64,000 nucleotides of DNA from Helianthus annuus (Eukaryota > Streptophyta > Magnoliopsida > Asterales > Asteraceae), in NCBI RefSeq assembly GCF_002127325.2, contig NC_035445.2, positions 87,135,912 through 87,199,911 on the forward strand, read 5' to 3'. A program made the position numbers and the translations under genes. The notes under the pieces are model-generated. The model was not told the DNA's origin, made no database searches, and saw only the letters and a list, made by a program, of their open reading frames with translations. Below, in pieces: positions 10,811 to 21,381 of this stretch (positions are counted from its first letter, which is position 1; each line of letters opens with the position of its first letter).

Positions 10811-11464
10811 ATGGATTCAGACTCATACTACTCGCCCTCTCCGGAGGAAAAGTTTTCCCGGCGACTCAGCCGGTCACTAGAAAACCCTCTCCACCTCCTC
10901 CACCGCAACAACTCCGACTTCTTCATCTTGGGCGCCACCGGCAACGTCTACACCGTCACTCTCTCCACCACCCCCACATGCACCTGCCCAGACGCCACCA
11001 CCCCATGCAAACACATCCTCTTTCTCTACGTTCGTGTGCTCAACCTCCCCACCAACGACCCATGTCTCCGCCTCCAAACCCTGCCGGAGTCTGACCTCAC
11101 ACGCCTCCTCTCCACCCACGTCTCGGATGAAGCGTTCGCCGGTGAAGGGTTAAGAGAGCGGTTTCTTGAGTTGTATGATGAGAGGAAGAAGAATGAGGAG
11201 CATGTGAAGGTGGAAGAGGGGTGTAAGTGTACGGTTTGTTTGGAGGAGATGGGGGTGGATGAGAGGAAGGTGGTGAAGTGTCGAGCGTGTAAGAATCCGA
11301 TACATGAAGAGTGTGTGATGAGTCGGGCAAAGTGGACGGAGATTGGGGAAGAGGGGAAGTATATTAACCTAAAGAAGTATCTTAGTGACGACGATGATGA
11401 TGATGATTATGGTTATGGGTATGGTTGGCGAAAAAGGCGAAAAAGGAGAGGATATTATTGGTGA
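10811..11464 (+). CDS. SWIM-type zinc finger protein with C-terminal RING-like finger
   Basis: A single uninterrupted frame of 217 residues. Residues 38-80 form a SWIM domain with the signature CTC...CKH (Cys57, Cys59, Cys66, His68), a zinc-binding fold linked to protein or DNA contacts. Residues 138-168 carry a second Cys/His cluster (CTVC, CRAC, then His165 and Cys168) arranged like the first part of a RING or PHD-type finger. SWIM plus RING occurs in plant proteins proposed to act as ubiquitin ligases, and that activity here is inferred. The C-terminus has seven Asp followed by a basic WRKRRKRR patch that could be a nuclear signal. The first ATG follows a pyrimidine-rich leader and is followed at once by domain-like sequence. 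It is GC-richer than its surroundings, intronless, and isolated between transposons. Confidence 0.85.
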   Translation: MDSDSYYSPSPEEKFSRRLSRSLENPLHLLHRNNSDFFILGATGNVYTVTLSTTPTCTCPDATTPCKHILFLYVRVLNLPTNDPCLRLQTLPESDLTRLLSTHVSDEAFAGEGLRERFLELYDERKKNEEHVKVEEGCKCTVCLEEMGVDERKVVKCRACKNPIHEECVMSRAKWTEIGEEGKYINLKKYLSDDDDDDDYGYGYGWRKRRKRRGYYW

Positions 11465-12116
11465 AGAAGGGGGATGGGAATGTTGCCAGATGGTCACTAG
11501 TGCTGTTTACATTGATATATGTTTGAATTTGTGGTAATGGAAAGATTAACCTCTATTATTAGGATGAGTAATGTTTGCAAGATGGTGTGGTTGTGTTTTG
11601 AGTTGTTATCTTGTTGGTGGTAGTAGTAGGAGACTAGTAGTTTCTCTTGGTGTATAGTTTTATGGATGCAAAGATTAATTAAGCATTGTATTAGTGTAGT
11701 CAATGGTGAAACCCTAACAAGAAAATATATCTTTTTTGTTCGCCACAAAACAAACCTCTCACTCTCTCCTGTTGTCTTGTGGTCAAGCATAAGCTACAAA
11801 AGGGGAAAAAGCACCTTTGATTAATAGAATTATAAAAATAGAACTGGACTTTTTAGATTGTTAACATAGGCTTGATTTTCCGTCTCCTAAGTCGCATGGC
11901 GGGACACATTACTCTTCTGCACATCTTTAATATAGAATTTTGCTCTTGCGCCAACCTTTATCCCCTGTGCCAAACCACACCTCCCTCCTGCGTTGCGCCA
12001 TCTTCTCTTGCCCCATTCTTTCTAGTGCCACGACTTCTTTTTTTTCCCGCCAAAAGGACATGTTTGTCTCTGGTTGGTGGTTATTGGTATCATGACTAAT
12101 TTGATAATTTTGCAAG
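11465..12116. other. 3' flank of the SWIM gene and intergenic
   Basis: The first 100-300 bp are presumably the 3' untranslated region. The remainder has no domain-bearing frame on either strand. Confidence 0.5.
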
Positions 12117-12119
12117 TTA

Positions 12120-12439
12120 GGCCATCCGTAGTGATAAAGCCCTTTGTGGGGCGTTATGCGACACGTGTTGTGCCACGTCACACAGGGGCGTTATATCACT
12201 AGAGCCCGTAGTCATAAAGCACCTATCCATCAATACCTAATTATTAATTTTCGTTTTTATTAATTAATTATAAAAACCTTGCTTTATTTTGATTGGTCCA
12301 AACTTTGAAAACAACCCTATCACCGGCGTTATATATATGGCGCCATCCAACTTTTTTTGTCTCATAAAGCCCCTCGTAGTGGTGTTTGAGGCTTTATAGA
12401 AGCTTTATGAGGGCATATAACGCCCCACTACATATGGTC
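12120..12439. mobile_element. Harbinger-type MITE, about 320 bp
   Basis: The left end GGCCATCCGTAGTG and the complement of the right end (GACCATATGTAGTGGGGCG) match, and inner blocks such as TAAAGCCC and GGGGCGTTAT recur inverted. TTA precedes the left end, but the right flank (ATT) does not match, so the duplication is lost or the boundary is off. It contains a G-box (12162-12167). Confidence 0.6.
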
Positions 12440-12565
12440 ATTTTGGTGATTTTCATATGGTCTTTATTGGGAAGTAGTTTTGAAAAGGGAACTGTTTTCA
12501 TACACCTAATTTTTAGTGGTTTTCAAAGTAAACTGTTTTCATATCACCCCTTTCATGCTTCTTTA

Positions 12566-12930
12566 GGCCATGTGTAGTCATAAAGCCCTTTTGTGGGCGT
12601 TATGCGACACGTGTCGTGCCACGTTACACAGGGGCTTTATGGGGCGTTATGTCATTAGAGCCCGTAGTCATAAAGCCCCTACCTCATCATAACCAAAGTG
12701 TAAAATGCAGGGACCAAAGTATAAAATGCAGGGACCAAAGTGTTTTAATGCAGGGACCAAAGTGTAAAATGAGGGACCAAAGTGGAAAATGCAGAAGTCA
12801 TCACCACCATCTCGCGCCGCTATACACATCGCGCCTCCCCCATTTTTCCGACTGATGGCGCCCTCCGTGGCGGTGTGCCCGGCGCTATGCCGGCGCTATG
12901 GTTGGGCATACCGCCCCACTACACATAACC
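12566..12930. mobile_element. Harbinger-type MITE, 365 bp
   Basis: Ends GGCCATGTGTAGT and complement GGTTATGTGTAGT are flanked on both sides by TTA (12563-12565, 12931-12933). It is related to the 12120 and 33313 elements. It includes a G-box inside GCGACACGTGTCG (12608-12613) and a short tandem array. No coding capacity. Confidence 0.75.
12696..12798. repeat. Tandem repeat of about 21 bp inside the MITE
   Basis: Five copies of ACCAAAGTGTAAAATGCAGGG with small changes (one has an insertion, one lacks two bases). Confidence 0.8.
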
Positions 12931-12933
12931 TTA

Positions 12934-13748
12934 CTATGTCTATTGTTTTTTGTTTTTTTATGTTTCTTTATCAACTAATAAATTAATTAGTTAACAATAA
13001 TAAAAGCTATTGAGATTTCCTCACCATACGGCGGGGAATTCAGTTTGTATAATTTTCACGCGTTTGTATAATTTTCACGCGTTACGGTATTAACACTCGA
13101 TAAAACAACCAAAAATGGAAAAAATAAAATTAAAGATAAAGTCGTGACATGTCAAAAAATATATCAACACATTACGTCAATCGAGAACAATGAGAACGAA
13201 TACCAGTATCGATGTTGTTTGGTCGGAATTGGTTTAGTTCTTTACGACATCGGTACGCCACCGGCACTTGCTATAACTTATGATACAGAAAAACACTATA
13301 TTTTGAATACAACTCCATTTTCAATATTGTTCGGCCAGAACCGGAATCAGACAAGATCTACACCAGACACGTAAAAATGAATGCTCGTACCACCATCGAA
13401 GTTATTCGGATGGTATCCTTTTGGTTCGCCATGCTAAATAACAAAGAAAATCAACTATATTTTATCCGTTCGATTTTGAACAAAATTTTCATTGGAACGT
13501 AGATAAAAATAAGCATGTTGCAACGGTATATTCGAAATTAGAATAGCAAAAAGGATAAATGACATCAATTAATAAAAAAACAAATGTGAGGTAGCTTTGA
13601 TGACTTGTATATCTATGTTTCGATCACTTGTGTATCTATGTTTCCATCAATTGTACGTTACATATTCACAACTTTGTGCAACATGTTTAACTTTGGGTTA
13701 TATTAAGATCATTCATTACCTCCACATCACACAATCATCATCAGTGGT
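12934..13748. other. Intergenic, no gene seen
   Basis: Includes a perfect 19-bp direct duplication of TTTGTATAATTTTCACGCG (about 13044-13081). The longest frame (13144-13374) has no recognisable domain and is not reported as a gene. Confidence 0.5.
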
Positions 13749-13756
13749 GTCTAGAT

Positions 13757-14205
13757 CAGGGGCGGAACCAATGCAGTAATAGTGAAAGCACGGACTATGG
13801 CTCAACCCCGTATTCGTAGTGTATTTTTTTGGTTTTATACAAAGAGTAGCCCTAAATAAATACGAATATACCCTGACAAAAAATATGATAGTTGATGTTA
13901 TTAAAATCCCAATTTTTTATAAGTCCGAACCATTTACGACTCAAAAGCTGTAGAATAAATTAAGCCCAAATTGTAAAGTAAGCTCAAATTAACAATAATA
14001 TAAATATATAATTGAAAGGAGCCCAATTAGTAAATATCAAAGTTTAGCCCAATACCCAAAACATTAAAATAAACCTTTTTCATTATGGGCGGAAATTGGA
14101 AAGTGGAAACAAACGTCGAACCTGAACTATCAAACATAGTTTTTATTCATTATGGGTGGCATTTTTTTAGGATGCCCTTAAATTAATGGGCTAGCTCCGC
14201 CAGTG
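13757..14205. mobile_element. Non-autonomous hAT element, 449 bp
   Basis: The element is flanked by a perfect 8-bp duplication GTCTAGAT (13749-13756, 14206-14213), diagnostic for hAT insertions. Its ends are CAGGGGCGGA and, in complement, CACTGGCGGA, a common hAT terminus. No transposase remains. Confidence 0.85.
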
Positions 14206-14213
14206 GTCTAGAT

Positions 14214-15235
14214 TACGGGTAGTTTGATTTTTTCGGTCACAGGGGAAGCCTATTGGGTTAACCGTTGGTTCTGGGCTTAGGTCAATCCAAGCCAATTTCA
14301 GTTCAAATATCCAAAGAGGTTTTGGGACAAACAAAAATAACAAGCCTGATGGTTTATAAAAGAGCAGGCACCAAATGATCATATTTTAAGACATAAAAGT
14401 AATCTGTAACAAAATAGAAATATGGGTTTCAAAGGTGGCTGGGTTCTGCTATTTTGTTTTCATACACACACACACACCCATAATCGAATCATAAAACTCA
14501 GTATTCATAAATAAAAAACATTACCAAACCATCGGTTTCTCAATTTCTTCAGTTATTTCGGTTCGTATCTTTTGATTATCGGTTGGTTTCTACCCATCCC
14601 TTACAAAAAATAATATTCTAATGCATTAAAAACTATTGATGGAAAAGAAATATAGCAAATGTATATTTAATTGTGGGCAACCTTTATGATCAAACTTGGT
14701 GTCAAATATTTCGGTTCCTGATGCTATGAACACGTTCATAGTACCTTTCCATTCTAGGGTGGTTCTATAGGTTGGCCAGGGGCGGTTCTACCGGTCGACC
14801 AGGGAGTTAAGAGTACTCGGCCTAGGCGGAGAGTACTCGGGGAGTACTCGGCCTAGGCGGAGAGTACTCGGACATGTTAAATTATAAAGAAATAAGCTTT
14901 AGGAAATTAAGTATATGTGAAATAACATAAATTTACTAATATTTATAATAAAATACGTGAAAATGATATTTATTCTTTAATATGATAGGCATAGAAATTA
15001 TGTTTTATTTTTCTAAAAGTCATACTCGGACCGAGTTGATCTAATAGATCCGATTCTGACCAAGGTTGACCACATTTGATCGATTCCGAGTAATTAGGCG
15101 GAGTTGAAGAAAGTCATATCGGCAGGCTACCTTGTAACGCTTACTCGGAAAGTACTCGACCTTTGAGACCTTGCTTTACAACCATAATTATATGTATTAG
15201 ATACCCTTGATCAAATATTACAATATCTCTAAATG
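14214..15235. other. Intergenic, no gene seen
   Basis: AT-rich sequence with a short CA run (14463-14477), a hAT-like CAGGGGCGG at 14777 and a palindromic 31-bp duplication (listed separately). It ends in the target site TAAGG of the copia element. Confidence 0.5.
14811..14871. repeat. Direct duplication of a palindrome-rich 30/31-bp unit
   Basis: Two adjacent copies of a unit built from GAGTACTC, CCTAGG and GAGTACTC palindromes. The same GAGTACTCGG word recurs near 15142-15162. Confidence 0.8.
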
Positions 15236-15240
15236 TAAGG

Positions 15241-15740
15241 TGTCAAATTGAACATGTATCAAGATAAACTCTCTATTTTCAATGAAGAACAAACAGAAAG
15301 AATCAAGAATCTCGAAAAAACAAATCAACTCTCAACTCACAGCCTACTAACAGATCATCAACACGATGATCTGTAAACTCTTACAGTGGATCTAAACAGA
15401 AACAAGATCTTAACAAAAGATCAGAATCTAAACCCTAAGAGAGAGACGACGGAGAGAGAAAATATCTGAGATGATGTTTTCGATAATGTGTATTAGACTT
15501 GACAGAATACTTGCTATATACACCAGTCGTTATAACTCAGCATCTTCAAAGCCCACTTGCATCTTTCAAGGCCCAGCAACATCAGCCCAGCATTCAACTT
15601 CCAGCCCATTCGCCAGTCAAAGTTCCAGTCCAGTGAGTGAGTCCATATCACACATAACAAACATAAGTAACATAATAAAATTAATATGTACGTAAGTAAT
15701 AAAAGTGATTAAAGTGATATGTATGCACATATTATCAACA
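15241..15740 (-). repeat. 3' LTR of the copia element
   Basis: 500 bp, TG...CA ends on both strands. It retains a likely TATA motif (GTATATAG on the minus strand, 15514-15521) followed downstream by a CT-rich stretch and TTAGGGTTTAGATT, as in a plant promoter and leader. Confidence 0.95.
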
Positions 15741-18434
15741 CCCCCCCCCCCTCGCTTTTATTACCAAATACATCCAACATATTCAACCATTTACAAATAA
15801 CATGATGTTGATCAATTAACAACCCTTTTGTAAAAATATCGGCAATTTGTTTGTCAGTTTTAACACCAACAGTTTTAACAATTCCAGCTTGAATCTTTTC
15901 ACGAAGGAAAAACAAATCTATCTCAAAATGTTTTGTCCTGTCATGGAAGACAGGATTTGCTGCAATAGATAAAGCTGCAGAATTATCACAATACACAGAA
16001 ACAGGTAGTTTAACTTCTACATGCAACTCTCTAAGCTAATTTACAACCCACATTAACTCACATGTCGCAGTACACATAGCTCGATACTCAGCTTCAGCTG
16101 TAGATCGAGAAACTGTTGACTGCTTTTTTACTTTTCCAAGCAATTAAAGATGTACCAAGAAAAACACAATACCCAGTAACGGATTTTCTAGAAACGAGAC
16201 ACTTACCCCAATCTGAATCTGCATAAGCCGACAAATTAAGATGTGTATGTTTTCCCAAAAACAACCCTTTACCTGGAGCACCTTTGAGATATCTCAACAC
16301 TCTCATTGCTAATAACATATGAGCCTTTGTTGGCTTATGCATGTACTGACTTAATACATGCACAGAATAAGCTATATCAGGCCTGGTATGAGTCAGGTAT
16401 ATTAACCTCCCTATCAATCGTTGGTACCCGGTGACATTCACAAAATTATCACATTCTTTATCACATAATGCAGTAACCACATGATTTTGTTCAATAGGAT
16501 TATTAACCGGTTTACAACCTGACATACCATAATCTGCAAGAAGCTCTAAACAATACTTCCTTTGTGATAGACACAGTCCACCACTAACATTTAGAACTTC
16601 AATACCCAAAAAATATTTCAAGGTACCTAGATCTTTAATTTTAAACTTTGTTTGTACATACTGTTTTACATTCTCTATTTCAAGTTCATTATTACCCGTT
16701 ATAAGAATATCATCTACATAAACAAGTAACACAATAAACACAGAATCAACAGATTTCACAAACATTGAGTGATCACATTTGCTTTGAACAAATCCTAGCT
16801 CAAACAAAACACTAACAAGTTTAGCATTCCACATCCTTGGAGCTTGTTTAAGCCCATACAAGGATTTATTGAGTTTACAAACTCTAGTGTCCTTTTTATC
16901 AAAATATCCTTCTGGCAGTCTCATATAAACATCTTCAATCAAATCTCCATATAAAAAAGCATTGTTTATATCAAGTTGGTAAACTTTCCAACCGTTATAA
17001 ACTGCCAAAGTTAAGACACTTCTAACAGTTATCATTTTGACAACCGGAGAAAACGTTTCGTCAAAATCTATACCCTCTCTTTGACTATAACCTTTTGCTA
17101 CGAGTCTAGCTTTATACCTTTCGATTTCTCCTGATGACTTGTACTTTATTTTGTAAATCCATTTACACCCAATAGGTTTTCTACCATGAGGTAATTCAAC
17201 AAGATCCCATGTTTTATTTCGATTAAGAGCCTCTATTTCCTCATTCAAAGCATTAATCCAATTCTGGTCATTACAAGCTTCAAAATAACATCTAGGTTCT
17301 AGTGACTTATTTAGACTAGACACAAAGCACAAATTTTCACATGACAAATTTGAATAATTAACCACTCTTTCCAAACCATACTTAACTTTTCCCTCTATTA
17401 CAAAATCATTTAGACTTTTAGGCAAAACCGAAGACCTAGTGGACCTTCTAATACTAGTAGGAACATTAGGCATATGGATTCCCTCAGACAGGTTATCACC
17501 TTCACCACCTAATTGCTCATGCTCAGCCCTATCTAGATCGGGTTCAGATTCACTAGGTTGCTGATGACCAGCCATTCCTATAGCAGCCTCAGAAACCTCA
17601 CCAGATTGCTGAGACTCATGACCACTAGAATCCGTTGGTTGATCAACCCCCTTCTCATCATCGGGACTACCTATTTCCTCAGAGTATAGAGATTCACTTT
17701 GTTCGTGTAAGTCAAAAAAATTCAAAGTATTAATATTTTCAGGTAAACCAACATCAAATGAGTTTAAATCTTTATTTTCTTTAAAAGGAAATATAGTTTC
17801 GTAAAATCTAACATCTCTGGAATAAAACACACTTTTATGTTCCACATCCCACAATTTATATCCCTTTTTTTCATCCGAATAACCAATAAAAACACATTTA
17901 TTAGCATGACTTGAAAATTTATCTGAATTATTAAGTATAGTACTAAAACAAAGTGACCCAAACACTCTAAGTTGATCTAAAGAGGGTTTGAAACCAAACA
18001 TAAGCTCATAAGGGGTTTTACCATTAAGCACAGAAGTAGGAGTCCTGTTGATCAAGTATACAGCAGTTAGAATACAATCAGCCCAGAACTTTAAAGGAAC
18101 ACTACTTTGAAATAACAAAGCTCTTGCAACATTCAACAAATGCCTGTGTTTCCTCTCAACAATGCCATTTTGTTGAGGGGTATAAACACAAGTCGTTTGA
18201 TGTATTATTCCCTTGTTAGCAAAAAAAAACCTTTAACATGTTATTAGTAAACTCGGTCCCATTATCGGTTCTAATTATTTTCACAGACTTTTCAAACTGA
18301 GTTTTAATTATCTGAACAAAACTTTTAATATTTTCGAACACTTCATCTTTATATCTTAGCATATAGACCCAAGAAGACCTAGTATAATCATCAACAACAG
18401 TTAAAAAATACTTGTACCCTTCTCTGCTTTTCAC
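15709..18434 (-). pseudogene. copia integrase core, RT and RNase H, frame-broken
   Basis: Three frame segments. 18434-18216 holds the integrase core with motifs VVDDYTRSSWVY and RTDNGTEF. A frameshift in an A/T run near 18222-18231 leads to 18139-16094, which has the rest of integrase, RT (RYKARLVAKGY, QLDINNAFLYGDL, active site YVDD with Asp codons at 16709-16714) and the start of RNase H. Another shift near 16131, in the SKK motif, and a TAG near 16036-16038 break RNase H, whose remainder (ADIFTKGL) ends just inside the 3' LTR at 15709. It has the family order and near-normal length but is not translatable as one protein. Confidence 0.93.
15741..15754 (-). promoter_or_regulatory. Polypurine tract of the copia element
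   Basis: On the minus strand GCGAGGGGGGGGGG lies directly before the 3' LTR, where plus-strand DNA synthesis is primed. Confidence 0.85.
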
Positions 18435-20155
18435 TTTATAAGGCCCCAGACATCCATATGAATAATTTCACCTAAGCGTTTAGTTTTGTGGTCACTCAAT
18501 GGAAAAGGATCTCTATGTTGTTTAGATTTATGACACGTTTCACAAGGAATGGTTTTATCAAACTGTTTCAATTTTAAATCATCTTTTAAGACCTTTAAAA
18601 AAATTCCAGATGGATGTCCAAGTCTGGCATGCCACAAACTAGTTAAATCAACACTATTACAGCTAAAACAAGTATTCACAGATGACTCACCACAAAAATA
18701 CAAACCATCACGTTGACTACCAGTCACCAGGATTTTCTTTGTTAACAAATCCTGAAGATAACACGCATTTTCATCAAACAACACGGAAACTTTACTATCT
18801 TTTGCAAGTTTATACACCGAAATCAGATTTACACAGTAATCTGGTACTACAAACACATCATAAAGAGTCATCCTATCATTCAATTTAATATCCCCTATTT
18901 TGGTAACCAAAGCACTTGTACCATTTGGATGATTAACTTTCACATTATATTCAGAAATATCTAATTGATTTATTAAAAATCTATCACTCATTACCATATG
19001 CTGATTAGCACCAGAATCACATATCCAACTTATGTATTTTAAAGAATCTCTTAAACTTGCAAAACAATATCTATTTTTAACAGTACTAGCAAAACCATAC
19101 AAACTAGACCACCTACCTGACATATTACAGCTAACCGAACCTTCACCCGACTTTTGATTCAATAAACTCAACAACTTTGACACCTGATCAGCAGTCAAAC
19201 TAGAAACAGTATTCTTATCAACTTCAGATGAATCACAAACTACATTATTACTAACAACTTGTTTCTTTCCTTGACCAAACTTATTCTTCATCCAGGGAGG
19301 ATACCCAATAATCTCAAAACATTTGTCAACATTATGTCCAGTTTTGTTACAATGTGAACATTTTACGTTTTGATTTAAACTCTTATTAGATTTCTTCCTA
19401 TTATCAACAAATGGATTAGTCTTGACAAAAAAACCAACATTTTGTTCTTTTGACAAACTGACATTTGAATTTCTGTGAGATTCCTCCCTGGATATAATAG
19501 AAAAAGCTTCTTTCACAGTGGGTAAAGGATCTTTAATCAACAAATTAGTTCTAACAGACTGATAAACACTGTCAAGACCCATAAAAAACTGCATTAACTT
19601 GATTAAGTGACTAAAATCATTATACTGTTTAGAAGCATTACATGTACAGACAGGTATTTGTAAAATTTGATCTAATTGTTTCCACATAATGTTTAACTTG
19701 TGATAATATTCAGCCACAGACAAACCATTTTGGGAAAAACAATTAATTTTCTGATATAAGTCGAACACAACAGACCCATCAACTTTGTCATATGTTTCTT
19801 TTAACTCTTTCCAAACCTCAGACGCAGTTTTAGAGTACACATGACCAAGATATAACTCTTCTGAAACAAAATTTAGAATCCAAGTAAGCACAACCGAATT
19901 ACATCTTTCCCACTGAGTAGCTAATATATCATTAGTTTCAAGTTTAACCACAGAACCATCAATAAACCCAAGTTTATTTTTAACCCTTAAAGCAAGTGTC
20001 ATAGCATTGGCCCAAACTGTGTAGTTTTCTGTTCCTTTTAGTTTAACACTAATTACACTTAGATTTGCAGAATCACTCGGATGTAAATACAACGGATTAT
20101 CAGGTTCAAGCTTATTAATCAAGGTTTCACCGAACACATTAACAAAATCAGCCAT
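18431..20155 (-). pseudogene. copia gag, protease and integrase N-terminus
   Basis: 574 codons from ATG at 20155. The N-terminal 250 residues are copia Gag (motif LKGTENYTVWANAMTLAL), followed by one CCHC zinc knuckle (Cys266, Cys269, His274, Cys279) that binds element RNA, then the aspartic protease motif CDSGA (Asp380). The end carries the gag-pre-integrase HHCC zinc region (LWHARLGHPS, CETCHKSK). A one-base loss near 18445 puts the next segment out of frame. These proteins form the cytoplasmic particle. The leader between PBS and ATG is about 710 bp. Confidence 0.93.
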
Positions 20156-20867
20156 GTCGAAACAAACAACGAATTACCAGTTAAACAATCAAACAATCAC
20201 ACAAAAAACCTAAACAGTAAACAAGTGCCAGGGACCAGATGGTAAGTTCATCACTCTTAAGGTGCTTACCCAAGCCTTTGCACAAGTACTGTAACCTAGA
20301 TAAACTAGATAACGAGAACACAGCTAATGAATATTCAAGAATCAAATCACAAACAAGAAATCAACACAAATCTACAAATATTCAAGAATCAATTAACAAA
20401 TCAAGAAAACAACACAAACAATGCAACAGGGGATGGCCCACCCTGTGTCCCGATCAACAATCGGCCCAACTACTCCGGCAACAAGATGCCTAAATGCAGA
20501 AATTAAACAACAGAAAGTAAAACAAAGAAAGATCTCACCGAGATAGCAAACCCTAGCAAGGGTTTCTCCGATTCTGATTAGGATTTTACAACTTTCAAAA
20601 GTTGAAAGTTGAACCCTAGATCAGAACAGCAGCTTCCTTATTTTACTCCTCAGATCCAGCACAGCACCACAAGCCGATGATTCAGACCAGATTTGGAGCC
20701 AACAAACACCAAGACTATTACGGCTAAAAAGATCTTAACAAACCAGTTCAACCGACCCAAATATAAACAGATCTGAGCCAAAATCCCCAAATTCTGGAAA
20801 CCCTAATTTTCGATACAGAAGAACAGTTTTACAACGGAAGCTATAACCCCAAGAGCAACAAACTAGT

Positions 20868-20879
20868 GCTCTGATACCA
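20868..20879 (-). promoter_or_regulatory. Primer binding site, initiator tRNA-Met type
   Basis: On the minus strand TGGTATCAGAGC directly follows the 5' LTR, complementary to the 3' end of plant initiator tRNA-Met. Confidence 0.95.
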
Positions 20880-21376
20880 TGTCAAATTGAACATGTATCA
20901 AGATAAACTCTCTATTTTCAATGAAGAACAAACAGAAAGAATCAAGAATCTCGAAAAAACAAATCAACTCTCAACTCACAGCCTACTAACAGATCATCAA
21001 CACGATGATCTGTAAACTCTTACAGTGGATCTAAACAGAAACAAGATCTTAACAAAAGATCAGAATCTAAACCCTAAGAGAGAGACGACTGAGAGAGAAA
21101 ATATCTGAGATGATGTTTTCGATAATGTGTATAAGACTTGACAGAATACTTGCATACACCAGTCGTTATAACTCAGCATCTTCAAAGCCCACTTGCATCT
21201 TTCAAGGCCCAGCAACATCAGCCCAGCATTCAACTTCCAGCCCATTCGCCAGTCAAAGTTCCAGTCCAGTGAGTGAGTCCATATCACACATAACAAACAT
21301 AAGTAACATAATAAAATTAATATGTACGTAAGTAATAAAAGTGATTAAAGTGATATGTATGCACATATTATCAACA
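20880..21376 (-). repeat. 5' LTR of the copia element
   Basis: 497 bp, almost identical to the other LTR. The only length difference is a missing TAT that changes GTATATAG into GTATG at the position of the likely TATA box (about 21152-21158). Confidence 0.95.
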
Positions 21377-21381
21377 TAAGG

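Larger units (their letters stand above)
15241..21376 (-). mobile_element. Complete Ty1/copia retrotransposon, minus strand
   Basis: A 6136-bp unit bounded by two LTRs (15241-15740 and 20880-21376) and a perfect 5-bp duplication TAAGG (15236-15240, 21377-21381). Reading on the minus strand the order is 5' LTR, PBS, leader, gag, protease, integrase, RT, RNase H, PPT, 3' LTR, the copia order. The coding region has three frameshifts and one stop, so it cannot supply its own proteins. LTRs differ by two substitutions and one 3-bp gap by my count, so insertion is recent even though the coding region is broken; it may have been copied by helper proteins. Confidence 0.96.

Noticed and set aside
13144..13374. 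76-codon frame in intergenic DNA
   Set aside because: No start context, domain or composition shift; likely chance.
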